NCBI RefSeq assembly: GCF_001647715.1
Contig: NZ_CP015600.1
Coordinates: 2,790,001-2,854,000 of the forward strand
Direction of reading: 5' to 3'
Source of the DNA: Pseudomonas antarctica
GTDB lineage: Bacteria; Pseudomonadota; Gammaproteobacteria; Pseudomonadales; Pseudomonadaceae
Length of the DNA stretch: 64,000 nucleotides
The position numbers and the translations under genes were made by a program. Below, piece by piece: positions 17,029 through 24,529 of this stretch. Position 1 is the stretch's first letter; each line of letters begins with the position of its first letter. The notes beneath the pieces are model-generated. The model was not told the origin of the DNA and did not search any database. It saw nothing but the letters and a program-made list of their open reading frames with translations.

Positions 17029-18563
17029 GACAGGCTTCCTTCAGCAGTGGCGTTTGGCGCTGTTATCACGTGGGGGATGGCGTGGGTCGGTGCCATTGCA
17101 ACCACATAGTCCTTGAGCGCGAAATGCCGGGTGACTTGCTTGAAGCGCCAGGTCGAGCCGGGCCACAACGTGGTGTTCTTGCCGGTGCGCGGGTCGAGGT
17201 ACCAGCTCTGGCAACCGCCGGTACTCCAGATGGTGCGTTTGAGTTTGTCCTGCAGTTGCAGGTTGTAGGCCTGCTCCACGTCGGGTTTGACGTCAACCGT
17301 GGCGATACGTTGGCGCTGCATGTGCTGGAGCGCATCAAGGATGTAGGTGACCTGGGCCTCGATCATCAGAATCATCGAGTTATGCCCAAGGCCGGTGTTG
17401 GGCCCGACGATCAGAAACAGGTTCGGATACCCCGGCACCGTGGTGCCTTTGTACGCATGGGCGCCGTCGCGCCATGCGTCCATCAGGTCAATGCCGTCGC
17501 GGCCGATGATACAGTCGCGGGGCAGGGGATCGGTGGCCTGGAAACCGGTGCCGAAAATCAGGCAGTCGGCCGGGTGTTTGTTGCCATCGGCCGTGATAAC
17601 GCCGTCGGCTTCGATGCGCAGTATGTGGTCGGTTACCACCTCGACATTGCTGCGCGACAGCGCCGGGTAATAGTCATTGGAGATCAGCACGCGCTTGCAG
17701 CCGATGGTGTAGTCCGGCGTAAGTGTTTTGCGCAGGGAAGGGCGGGCCACTTGCTTATGCAGGTGCCGCAGGGCGATTTTCTGCACCATCTTCATCAGTT
17801 TTGGGTGCAGGGCAAAGCCTACGACGCGGCCTTCCAGTGCCCAGTAAAACGCGCCGCGTACCAAGCGCTGCGTGAACGGCAAGTGCTTGAAGGCCCAGCG
17901 CTCGATGCGCGAAATGTCCCGGTCGGGCTTGGGCATGATCCACGGCGGCGTGCGCTGGAACAGGTCCAGGTGCGCCACCTGCGGCGCGATCTGCGGTACG
18001 AACTGGATGGCACTCGCGCCGGTGCCGATCACGGCGACGCGTTTGCCCTTCAATGAATAGGCGTGGTCCCACTGCTGGGAATGGAAGCGCTTGCCCTTGA
18101 AGCTGTCCAGCCCCGGAATATCCGGCAGTGCCGGGCGCGACAAGCCGCCCATGCCCGACACCAGCACCCGCGCGCTGACCTGTCGGCCATTGTTGAAGCT
18201 CAGTTGCCAGCGTTGCTGTTGATCATCAAAGACCGCACGTTGCAGGCCCATGCCGAAGCGCAGATGAGGCGCCAGCTCGAAACGCCGTGCGCATTGCTCA
18301 AGGTACGCGCGGATCTCTGCCTGCGGGGCGAATTGCCGCGTCCAGTCCGGGTTCGGCGCAAACGAAAACGAATACACATGGGACTGCACGTCGCAGGCGC
18401 AACCCGGGTAATGGTTGTCGCGCCACGTGCCACCGAGGGTGTCGGCCTGCTCGGCGATGAAGAAGTCGGTGAACCCGGCTTCCTTGAGTTTGATCGCCAT
18501 GCACAGGCCGGCGAAACCTGAACCGATAATGGCGATGTCGATTGAATCACTGTGGGCATTCAT
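17025..18563 (-). CDS. Flavin-containing Baeyer-Villiger monooxygenase
   Basis: A 512-residue class B flavoprotein monooxygenase, the usual length for the group. It has the FAD-binding GSGFAG (14-19), the NADPH-binding GTGASA (180-185), and between them the Baeyer-Villiger fingerprint FxGxxxHxxxW as FKGKRFHSQQW (155-165). It should insert oxygen next to a ketone carbonyl to give an ester, using NADPH and O2. It is the first gene of a minus-strand operon with the SDR and metal-hydrolase genes, divergent from an alpha/beta hydrolase that could cleave the ester. This set and the neighbouring alkB locus point to hydrocarbon or ketone catabolism. Confidence 0.92.
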   Translation of the reverse strand: MNAHSDSIDIAIIGSGFAGLCMAIKLKEAGFTDFFIAEQADTLGGTWRDNHYPGCACDVQSHVYSFSFAPNPDWTRQFAPQAEIRAYLEQCARRFELAPHLRFGMGLQRAVFDDQQQRWQLSFNNGRQVSARVLVSGMGGLSRPALPDIPGLDSFKGKRFHSQQWDHAYSLKGKRVAVIGTGASAIQFVPQIAPQVAHLDLFQRTPPWIMPKPDRDISRIERWAFKHLPFTQRLVRGAFYWALEGRVVGFALHPKLMKMVQKIALRHLHKQVARPSLRKTLTPDYTIGCKRVLISNDYYPALSRSNVEVVTDHILRIEADGVITADGNKHPADCLIFGTGFQATDPLPRDCIIGRDGIDLMDAWRDGAHAYKGTTVPGYPNLFLIVGPNTGLGHNSMILMIEAQVTYILDALQHMQRQRIATVDVKPDVEQAYNLQLQDKLKRTIWSTGGCQSWYLDPRTGKNTTLWPGSTWRFKQVTRHFALKDYVVAMAPTHAIPHVITAPNATAEGSLS

Positions 18564-18857
18564 AGGCAGGCCTCATAGAGGGAGCGCTGGGCGGGCATCG
18601 GGTGTGCTCCTGTCTTTTTTGTTGTGTCTTTTAGATAGAACACCATTGCAAAGGAAAAATGAATTAATTATTTTAAAAAAGATTTTAAATAATCTACCTG
18701 AAAATATCGCCTACGCTAGGACCTTGTTCCGCATGTGCGACTTGTCCGACGGACGAGCACGGTATGCATGAAGTTTAGGTCCAGGGTGTGGACGATGGCT
18801 GAGGCCTTGATCAATAACGGTCGGGTCGCCAGCAGCAGGGAAGCAGAGGACCGAGCT
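18564..18857. promoter_or_regulatory. Divergent promoter region between monooxygenase operon and hydrolase
   Basis: The 294-base gap between the two divergent genes has a very AT-rich core (about 18640-18715, with ATGAATTAATTATTTT and TTTTAAATAATC), unlike its GC-rich surroundings. It must hold promoters for both directions. I cannot name a specific operator. The hydrolase start is set by AGAGGA at 18845-18850, 7 nt before its ATG. Confidence 0.5.
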
Positions 18858-19856
18858 ATGGCTGTCGAATGGGTTGTCGCTGCGGGTGTGCTTGTGGCCG
18901 CAAGCGTTGTGTTGTGGGGTTTCAGTGCCTGGATGACGCGGCGCATTGAAGCGGCCGTTCCGATCAACGGGCGCTTCGTGGAGGTTGATGGCGAGCGCTT
19001 TCACTATGTAGAGGAAGGTAAGGGTCCACCGTTGGTGATGATTCACGGGCTGATGGGCAGTAGTCGCAATTTGACCTATGCCTTGTCCAGCCAGTTGCGT
19101 GAGCGCTTTCGCGTCATCACGGTTGATCGTCCGGGATCGGGCTATTCCAGCCGCCACGCAGGCACCGCGGCAGATCTGCCGGCCCAGGCCCGACAAATCG
19201 CCGCCTTTATCAAGACGCTCGACCTGGATAAACCGCTGGTGCTGGGGCATTCCCTCGGCGGGGCGATATCCCTGGCGCTGGCGCTTGATCATCCCCATGC
19301 GGTGTCCGGGTTGATCCTGGTGGCGCCGCTGACCCATCCCCAGCGCATGTTGCCGCTGGTCTTTCTGTCGCTGGCGGTGCGCCCGGCGTGGTTGCGGCGC
19401 TGGATCTCGCACACGCTGACTTTGCCTGTCGGCCTGCTCACCCAAGGGTCGGTGGTGAAAGGTGTATTCGCCCCAGACGCCGCGCCGCCTGACTTCGCCA
19501 CGCGCGGCGGCGGGCTGCTCGGTATGCGTCCTGACAACTTCTACGCAGCCTCCAGTGAGATCAATCTCGTCAATGACGACCTGCCGGACATGGTCAAGCG
19601 CTACCCCCAATTGACCCTGCCGATCGGGCTGATTTATGGCGCGCGCGACAACGTGCTGGACTTCCAGAAGCACGGCCAAGCCTTGGCGAGCAAGGTGCCC
19701 GGGCTGAAATTGCAGGTGGTGGAGGGCCGTGGCCATATGCTGCCGATTACCGCCACCGAGCGCGTGGCGGCGCTGGTGGATCAGGTCGCCAAGCGGGCCA
19801 CGCCAGCCCTGAGTGCCACGGTGCTGCGCCCTTCCTTTGCCTTGGCGAGCAAATGA
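18858..19856 (+). CDS. Alpha/beta hydrolase (esterase-like), membrane-anchored
   Basis: A 332-residue alpha/beta hydrolase. An N-terminal hydrophobic helix (VVAAGVLVAASVVLWGF) probably anchors it. The catalytic domain shows the oxyanion segment MIHGLMGSSRN, the nucleophile elbow GHSLGG, the acid in YGARDNVLDF and the histidine in GRGHMLPIT. The ATG at 18858 is chosen for its AGAGGA ribosome site; longer starts to 18735 add no domain. It is divergent from the Baeyer-Villiger operon, so ester hydrolysis after Baeyer-Villiger oxidation is a natural guess. Lipase or epoxide-hydrolase activity cannot be excluded. Confidence 0.87.
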   Translation: MAVEWVVAAGVLVAASVVLWGFSAWMTRRIEAAVPINGRFVEVDGERFHYVEEGKGPPLVMIHGLMGSSRNLTYALSSQLRERFRVITVDRPGSGYSSRHAGTAADLPAQARQIAAFIKTLDLDKPLVLGHSLGGAISLALALDHPHAVSGLILVAPLTHPQRMLPLVFLSLAVRPAWLRRWISHTLTLPVGLLTQGSVVKGVFAPDAAPPDFATRGGGLLGMRPDNFYAASSEINLVNDDLPDMVKRYPQLTLPIGLIYGARDNVLDFQKHGQALASKVPGLKLQVVEGRGHMLPITATERVAALVDQVAKRATPALSATVLRPSFALASK

Positions 19857-20008
19857 TTGTGCTACCCGACTCGCGGTTCAATGGCGTTAAAGCTTGCCCT
19901 AGACACCTGACCAAACGGCTGAAAAAGAGACTGCCCGGTCACGTGGCGATGGGTCCAAGAAACTAGTTGACGACCTAACGATTCCGCGCTATTTATTTAA
20001 AAAAATTA

Positions 20009-20028
20009 TTTCAATGTCTAATTTGAAA
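20009..20028. promoter_or_regulatory. Inverted repeat upstream of alkB
   Basis: TTTCAA-N8-TTGAAA lies 147 nt before alkB in the AT-rich part of the 318-base gap 19857-20174. A nearly identical arrangement (TTTCAA-N8-TTGAAT) lies upstream of fadE at 24416-24435. A shared regulator is possible, but AT-rich sequence can produce such repeats by chance. I see nothing else in this gap apart from the GGAGG ribosome site at 20165-20169. Confidence 0.35.
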
Positions 20029-20174
20029 CAGTTTTTGAAATGCCTAAGAGCGAATAAAATAATGAAAAAAACGCCTTTTATCGCATCGTTGAATTCTCGG
20101 AGCCGTCAGCGCTCCGTGCCGCTGTTGAGTGCCGCGAATCTTTCCCTGCCAAGCCGCTGCGTGCGGAGGCTGCC

Positions 20175-21455
20175 ATGAATCAGACCCTGGCAACCCCACA
20201 CGTCTGGACCGACGGCAAGCGCCACCTGTGGTGGCTCGGCATCCTGCCCCTGGCAACGCCGTTGCTGTCCGGCGCCCTGGCAATTACCACCGGTGTACAG
20301 CAACTGTGGTGGGTCGGCGTACTGGTGATCTTCGGCTTGATCCCGTTGATCGACGGCCTGCTCGGTGAAGACGTCAGCAACCCACCCGAATCCGCCGTCA
20401 GCAACCTCGAATCTCAAAGCTATTACCGCTGGATCGTCTACACCGGTGTGCTGTTTGTTATCACTTCGGTGGTGATGACCGGCTGGCTGGCCGCCGGTGG
20501 TATTGAATGGATCATCAACGGCGGCCTGCTGCACGCCACCGCAACCCTTGACCCTGCAAGCGGCTTGGCAAAAACCGCGGCATTCATTACCGCGCGCACT
20601 GAGTTGCACGGCGAGGTCAGCTGGTTCACTTATTTGGGCATGGCGATGTCCACGGGGGCAGCCACTGGCATCGCGATCAACACCGCGCATGAGCTGGGGC
20701 ACAAACCCAAGCCGCTGGAAGTGTTCCTGGCCAAGGTCACCCTCGCGCCGACGTTCTACGGGCACTTCTACACCGAACATAACCGTGGCCATCACGTACG
20801 CGTCGCGACACCGGAAGACCCGGCCAGCTCACGCCTGGGTGAGAGTTTCTGGGCTTTCCTGCCGCGTTCGGTGTGGTTCAGCGCCGTGTCGGCGTGGAAC
20901 CTGGAGCGCGAGCGCTTGCGCAAACTCGGCCTGCCGGCCTTGCACTGGAAGAACGCCGTGCTCAGCGCCTGGATGTACAGCGTGGTGTTATGGGGTGTGA
21001 TGATTGTCTGGTTGGGGGCGGCCGTGATTCCGTTCCTGATTATCCAGGGTATCTACGGGTTTTCATTGCTGGAAGTGGTGAACTACGTCGAGCACTACGG
21101 GCTTCAACGCCAGAAGTTGCCCAACGGTCGTTATGAACGTTGTTCGCCGCGGCACTCGTGGAACAGCAACCGAATTGTCACCAATATCTTTCTGTTCCAA
21201 CTTCAGCGGCATTCCGATCACCATGCCAACCCGACGCGTAGTTATCAGTCGTTGCGCCACTTCGATGAATCACCGCAACTGCCTTATGGGTACGCGAGCA
21301 TGATTGTCTGGGCCTATGTACCGTACTTGTGGCGGCGCTGCATGGACCATCGGGTACTCAATCATTATGCCGGGGATATTACCCTGACCAATCTTCAACC
21401 TTCCCAACGGTTGAAGTACCTGGAGAAGTACAGTCACAGTGCGACGCCATTCTAA
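20175..21455 (+). CDS. alkB: Alkane 1-monooxygenase AlkB
   Basis: A 426-residue integral-membrane di-iron hydroxylase that converts n-alkanes to 1-alkanols with electrons from rubredoxin. All histidine motifs of the AlkB family are present: AHELGHK (from residue 171), EHNRGHH (201-207), NYVEHYGLQRQ (303-313) and LQRHSDHH (343-350). Several hydrophobic helices precede and separate them. The start has GGAGG 5 nt upstream. No rubredoxin or rubredoxin-reductase gene lies in this window, so electron transfer must come from elsewhere in the genome. The genes downstream (Pra proteins, fadL, fadE, fadD and others) form the matching uptake and degradation set. Confidence 0.96.
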   Translation: MNQTLATPHVWTDGKRHLWWLGILPLATPLLSGALAITTGVQQLWWVGVLVIFGLIPLIDGLLGEDVSNPPESAVSNLESQSYYRWIVYTGVLFVITSVVMTGWLAAGGIEWIINGGLLHATATLDPASGLAKTAAFITARTELHGEVSWFTYLGMAMSTGAATGIAINTAHELGHKPKPLEVFLAKVTLAPTFYGHFYTEHNRGHHVRVATPEDPASSRLGESFWAFLPRSVWFSAVSAWNLERERLRKLGLPALHWKNAVLSAWMYSVVLWGVMIVWLGAAVIPFLIIQGIYGFSLLEVVNYVEHYGLQRQKLPNGRYERCSPRHSWNSNRIVTNIFLFQLQRHSDHHANPTRSYQSLRHFDESPQLPYGYASMIVWAYVPYLWRRCMDHRVLNHYAGDITLTNLQPSQRLKYLEKYSHSATPF

Positions 21456-21589
21456 CGTGAAGTAACACAGGGGTTGTGTCACTCGGGATCTGTGTATCGC
21501 GCGGGTTTTCATCGCCCAGGTTTTACGGATTGAGTGGTCAGTAAGTTGTTTGACCCGACAACAATAATTTCAAGGGAAGGACGTACATT

Positions 21590-22084
21590 ATGCAAAGCCC
21601 TGCCACGTTCACCGCGCATGTCGTATTGGCCGCCCTGGGCCTGATTGTTTACCAACAGGCCCAGGCGGCGCGTATCGAGCCGGCCGGCAGCGCCTTTACG
21701 GCACAAGGCCCCATCAGCTTTTCCAAAGGCGCGCTGATCAGCGCCGACTGCACCATCAAGGTGGCCGGCAAAGTTGCCGCCGATGGGGCATCGGTGAATG
21801 TCGATAAAGTTGAATTCGATGGCGGCCTCAAGTGCAGCCGTGTCGAGGCAATCAACTTGCCTTGGGTGTTAGTTGCCAAGGATACCAAGAGCGGCTCCAT
21901 GTCGAAGATCAGTGTGGATGTTCACGCGTTTGGCCTGGGCGGCAAGTGTGGTCCGTCCACGGCCAACGGTACATGGGATAACGCCACCGGCAAGTTGGAA
22001 GCCGCCAATGTACCGATTGGCGAAGACTGCACGATCAAGACGGTGTCGATCAAGATGCCGCCCACCTTCAAAGTGGTCGAATAA
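21590..22084 (+). CDS. Secreted Pra-family protein (alkane oxidation activator)
   Basis: A 164-residue exported protein with a signal peptide (HVVLAALGLIVYQQAQAA) and a beta-rich mature part. It has four mature-region cysteines (ISADCTIK, GLKCSRV, GKCGPST, GEDCTIK) that match in order and context those of the next gene, including the shared CGPST. I therefore place it in the PraA/PraB family, small extracellular proteins described in P. aeruginosa as stimulating growth on alkanes. Its place directly after alkB supports this. Whether it is the PraA or PraB orthologue is not decided here. Confidence 0.75.
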   Translation: MQSPATFTAHVVLAALGLIVYQQAQAARIEPAGSAFTAQGPISFSKGALISADCTIKVAGKVAADGASVNVDKVEFDGGLKCSRVEAINLPWVLVAKDTKSGSMSKISVDVHAFGLGGKCGPSTANGTWDNATGKLEAANVPIGEDCTIKTVSIKMPPTFKVVE

Positions 22085-22218
22085 AAGAACCCGAATACTA
22101 CAGCGGTAATTGAATTGAAATTTGGCTGGAAAGGGACGTTCTGCAGTTTCACCGTGACTTCTCGTTCATGGCCATTACCCCTGGCGAAATGACTCGCCAT
22201 AACATGTGAGGAAAAACA

Positions 22219-22722
22219 ATGAAAAGCTTGAAAACTCTCGTGTCGTTGACTGCTCTGGCTGTTTGCATGGGCGCTGCTTCGATGGCCACTGCGGCTTCGA
22301 TCAGCCCGGAAGGTCCTTTCACCACCACCGCAGGCTCCATCGTCGTGCAGTCACCGTCTTCATTCGGGGGCTCTGTGACCTGCGGCATTACCTTCAGCGG
22401 TAATGTCAGTGGCGGTGTTGCCACAATCAACAATGCTGCCCTGACCGGTGGCGGCCTGTGCTCGTTGCCAACCCTTAAAAGCATCCCGTCGCCAGGCTGG
22501 AAGCTGACCGCATTGTCGGGCGCTGCAGGCCAAGTGGAGAACGTGGGTTACACCATCAAAAAAACCATCGTACTTCCAGGCACTGACTGCGGCCCGTCCA
22601 CCATCAGCGTGGCCTGGAACGCTGCGACTCACACGCTGACAGCTGCCAACCAGGCGCTGAGCGGCGGCTGCAACATTGTCTCGCTGACCACGACTGCCGC
22701 CGGCCTGACGGTTAACCCATAA
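22219..22722 (+). CDS. praB: Secreted Pra-family protein PraB
   Basis: A 167-residue exported protein with a clear signal peptide (MKSLKTLVSLTALAVCMG then AASMATA). The mature part is rich in Gly, Ser and Thr and has four cysteines (VTCGITF, GLCSLPT, TDCGPST, GGCNIVS), probably two disulphides. It is a paralogue of the preceding gene. PraB proteins are reported as extracellular activators of alkane oxidation and as surface or biofilm proteins. A good AGGAAA ribosome site precedes the ATG. Confidence 0.75.
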   Translation: MKSLKTLVSLTALAVCMGAASMATAASISPEGPFTTTAGSIVVQSPSSFGGSVTCGITFSGNVSGGVATINNAALTGGGLCSLPTLKSIPSPGWKLTALSGAAGQVENVGYTIKKTIVLPGTDCGPSTISVAWNAATHTLTAANQALSGGCNIVSLTTTAAGLTVNP

Positions 22723-22744
22723 CGGGCGTGCATTGCAGAACGAA

Positions 22745-22816
22745 GGGTTGATCACCCGTTGAAAAACCGGTGCCTCGCAAGAGGTGCCGGCTGACGTGGA
22801 AAGCCGGCAATGCCGG
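22745..22816 (+). promoter_or_regulatory. Three hairpins in the praB-fadL intergenic transcript
   Basis: Between praB and fadL the RNA could fold three times. 22745-22757 forms GGGT/ACCC. 22767-22790 forms a 10-bp stem CCGGTGCCTC/GAGGTGCCGG closed by a GCAA (GNRA-type) tetraloop, with two adjacent G-U pairs in the middle. 22804-22816 is CCGGCA-A-TGCCGG. None is followed by a T-run, so these look more like mRNA processing or stability elements than an intrinsic terminator. Confidence 0.45.
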
Positions 22817-22842
22817 GAGCGCATAATAATAAGGAGTGCCGC

Positions 22843-24294
22843 ATGATCACTAAGAAACAACAGGCTCAAACACTGCTGGGGCTGGCATTACTGGGGGGGC
22901 TGATGACGACAGCGCCCGTGCAGGCGGGTGGTTTCTCCACGCCGACATACGGCGCCCCTGGGTGGGGGCGGGCGTTCGGCGGCGGTTCTCTGTTCAAGAA
23001 CGACCCAAGTTCTGCTTACAACAACCCGGCGGCCATGGCATTTGTCGACCAGGCCGTGGTTCAACAGACCGTCGACTATGCGCGTGTGAAGATTAAGTAC
23101 AGCGGCCAGGCTTACGATTACGCCGGTAATCCAGTCTCCAATACCGCCGTGATGCCCGATGGCAGCTTTGATCCGAGCACGGCAGTCGTCAACAACAATG
23201 ACGGTGGCCAGGGCGGTTTCACCGCCTGGTTGCCGACCGGTTTTCTGGTCATCCCGATGGGTGACCGTTTTGCATTCGGCCTCAGCCAGGTCGTGCCACA
23301 AGGGATGCGCACCACCTGGAATGAAAACTCCAAGTTTCGCGACTTTGCCGTGGACACCAAAATCGAAACCGTCGGCCTGACGGGGTCGTTATCGTTCAAG
23401 GTACGTGACGACTTCTCCATCGGTGGTGGCATGATCGTCCAGCGCAGCCAAGGCTTTGTCAGCCAGAACATCGATCTGTTTTCGGCTGCGTCGGTCTCTC
23501 CCGGTTTGGGCAATGGGGCGTTTCCGTCGGGCGTCGGCACCGCACTGATGCGCGTCAAGGTCGATAATGTCTCCGTTGGCTGGTTTACCGGCGTTGTCTG
23601 GAAACCGACTGACCAGGACTCGTTGGGCCTTAACTACCACGCCAAAATCAAAAACAAGATGACCGGTAAATACAACATCCGGGCTGATGCGCTGAACAAC
23701 GGTTTGATGACCGACGACACCGTCTTCGGTACCGGCAAGACGCTGGTTGAAACGGCGTACCCTGGGCTGAAGTTGTACCCCAACGGCGCCAATGCCAGCA
23801 CTCAGCTGGATATTCCGGCGACTGCCGCGATCGACTGGGTGCATCAGTTCAACGACCGTTGGACCTTGGGTCTCAGCGCCATGTGGACGCAATGGTCGTC
23901 CTTCAAGGACCTGACACTCAAGTCCGAGGGCTCGACGATCGTTGCCATTCCTTACAACTATCGGGATGCATGGATGTACTCCGTGGGTGGCGATTTCAGG
24001 GCCACGGATGAACTGACCCTGCGGGCCGGTGTGGCGTATGACCAAACCCCGACGCGCGACTCGACGCGCGATCCACGTATCCCGGACGGCGACCGTTACT
24101 TTGCATCACTGGGTGCGGGTTACGATATCAAGGCCATACCGGGCTTGTCGCTGGACGCCGCGTATTCGCACCAGTTTGTTCAGAAGGTCAACATCAGAAC
24201 CCAGAACGTTGATCGTCTTGGCGGCGGTCGTCTCGACGGTACGGCTGAGTCTTCAGGCGACATCGTCAGCTTGTCAGCCACCTACAAGTTCTAA
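22843..24294 (+). CDS. Outer-membrane FadL-family transporter
   Basis: A 483-residue FadL/TodX-type beta-barrel that lets long-chain fatty acids and other hydrophobic molecules cross the outer membrane. After a signal peptide (LLGLALLGGLMTTAPVQA) comes the typical mature start (GWGRAFGGGSLFKNDPSSAY then NNPAAMAF), which corresponds to the FadL plug with its NPA motif. The protein ends in the barrel strand DIVSLSATYKF with a terminal Phe. The ATG at 22843 has AAGGAG just upstream. Its position between the Pra and fadE genes makes alkane or fatty-acid import likely. Confidence 0.92.
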   Translation: MITKKQQAQTLLGLALLGGLMTTAPVQAGGFSTPTYGAPGWGRAFGGGSLFKNDPSSAYNNPAAMAFVDQAVVQQTVDYARVKIKYSGQAYDYAGNPVSNTAVMPDGSFDPSTAVVNNNDGGQGGFTAWLPTGFLVIPMGDRFAFGLSQVVPQGMRTTWNENSKFRDFAVDTKIETVGLTGSLSFKVRDDFSIGGGMIVQRSQGFVSQNIDLFSAASVSPGLGNGAFPSGVGTALMRVKVDNVSVGWFTGVVWKPTDQDSLGLNYHAKIKNKMTGKYNIRADALNNGLMTDDTVFGTGKTLVETAYPGLKLYPNGANASTQLDIPATAAIDWVHQFNDRWTLGLSAMWTQWSSFKDLTLKSEGSTIVAIPYNYRDAWMYSVGGDFRATDELTLRAGVAYDQTPTRDSTRDPRIPDGDRYFASLGAGYDIKAIPGLSLDAAYSHQFVQKVNIRTQNVDRLGGGRLDGTAESSGDIVSLSATYKF

Positions 24295-24308
24295 CACCAC
24301 GACGGCAC

Positions 24309-24333
24309 GAGCACCCAGCGCATCTTGGTGCTC
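24309..24333 (+). terminator. Possible weak terminator hairpin after fadL gene
   Basis: GAGCACC (24309-24315) pairs with GGTGCTC (24327-24333) 15 nt after the fadL stop. No T-run follows, so termination here would be inefficient or Rho-assisted. Confidence 0.3.
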
Positions 24334-24415
24334 GCGCCTGAAATTGCCTCAATTGCTGCTTTAGCAGGCTGACTCGTTCAGCCCTTTATTGTTGCGCGAA
24401 CGCATTAAATAAAAA

Positions 24416-24435
24416 TTTCAAAACAAAATTTGAAT
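24416..24435. promoter_or_regulatory. Inverted repeat upstream of fadE
   Basis: TTTCAA-N8-TTGAAT in the AT-rich 235-base gap between fadL and fadE, 95 nt before the fadE ATG. It matches in sequence and spacing the repeat upstream of alkB (20009-20028). Confidence 0.35.
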
Positions 24436-24529
24436 TTGTCTTTTCAAGTTTGTAGTGTGGCCTTACGCCGCAGTTCATTTTGATCTGCCTGCGCATTGGC
24501 CGTGCCCTGAATCAAGTAGAGGTATCCCC

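Noticed and set aside
18711..19736. 341-codon minus-strand frame opposite the alpha/beta hydrolase
   Set aside because: Composition typical of an antisense shadow (many Gln, His, Arg); the + strand has a full catalytic triad.
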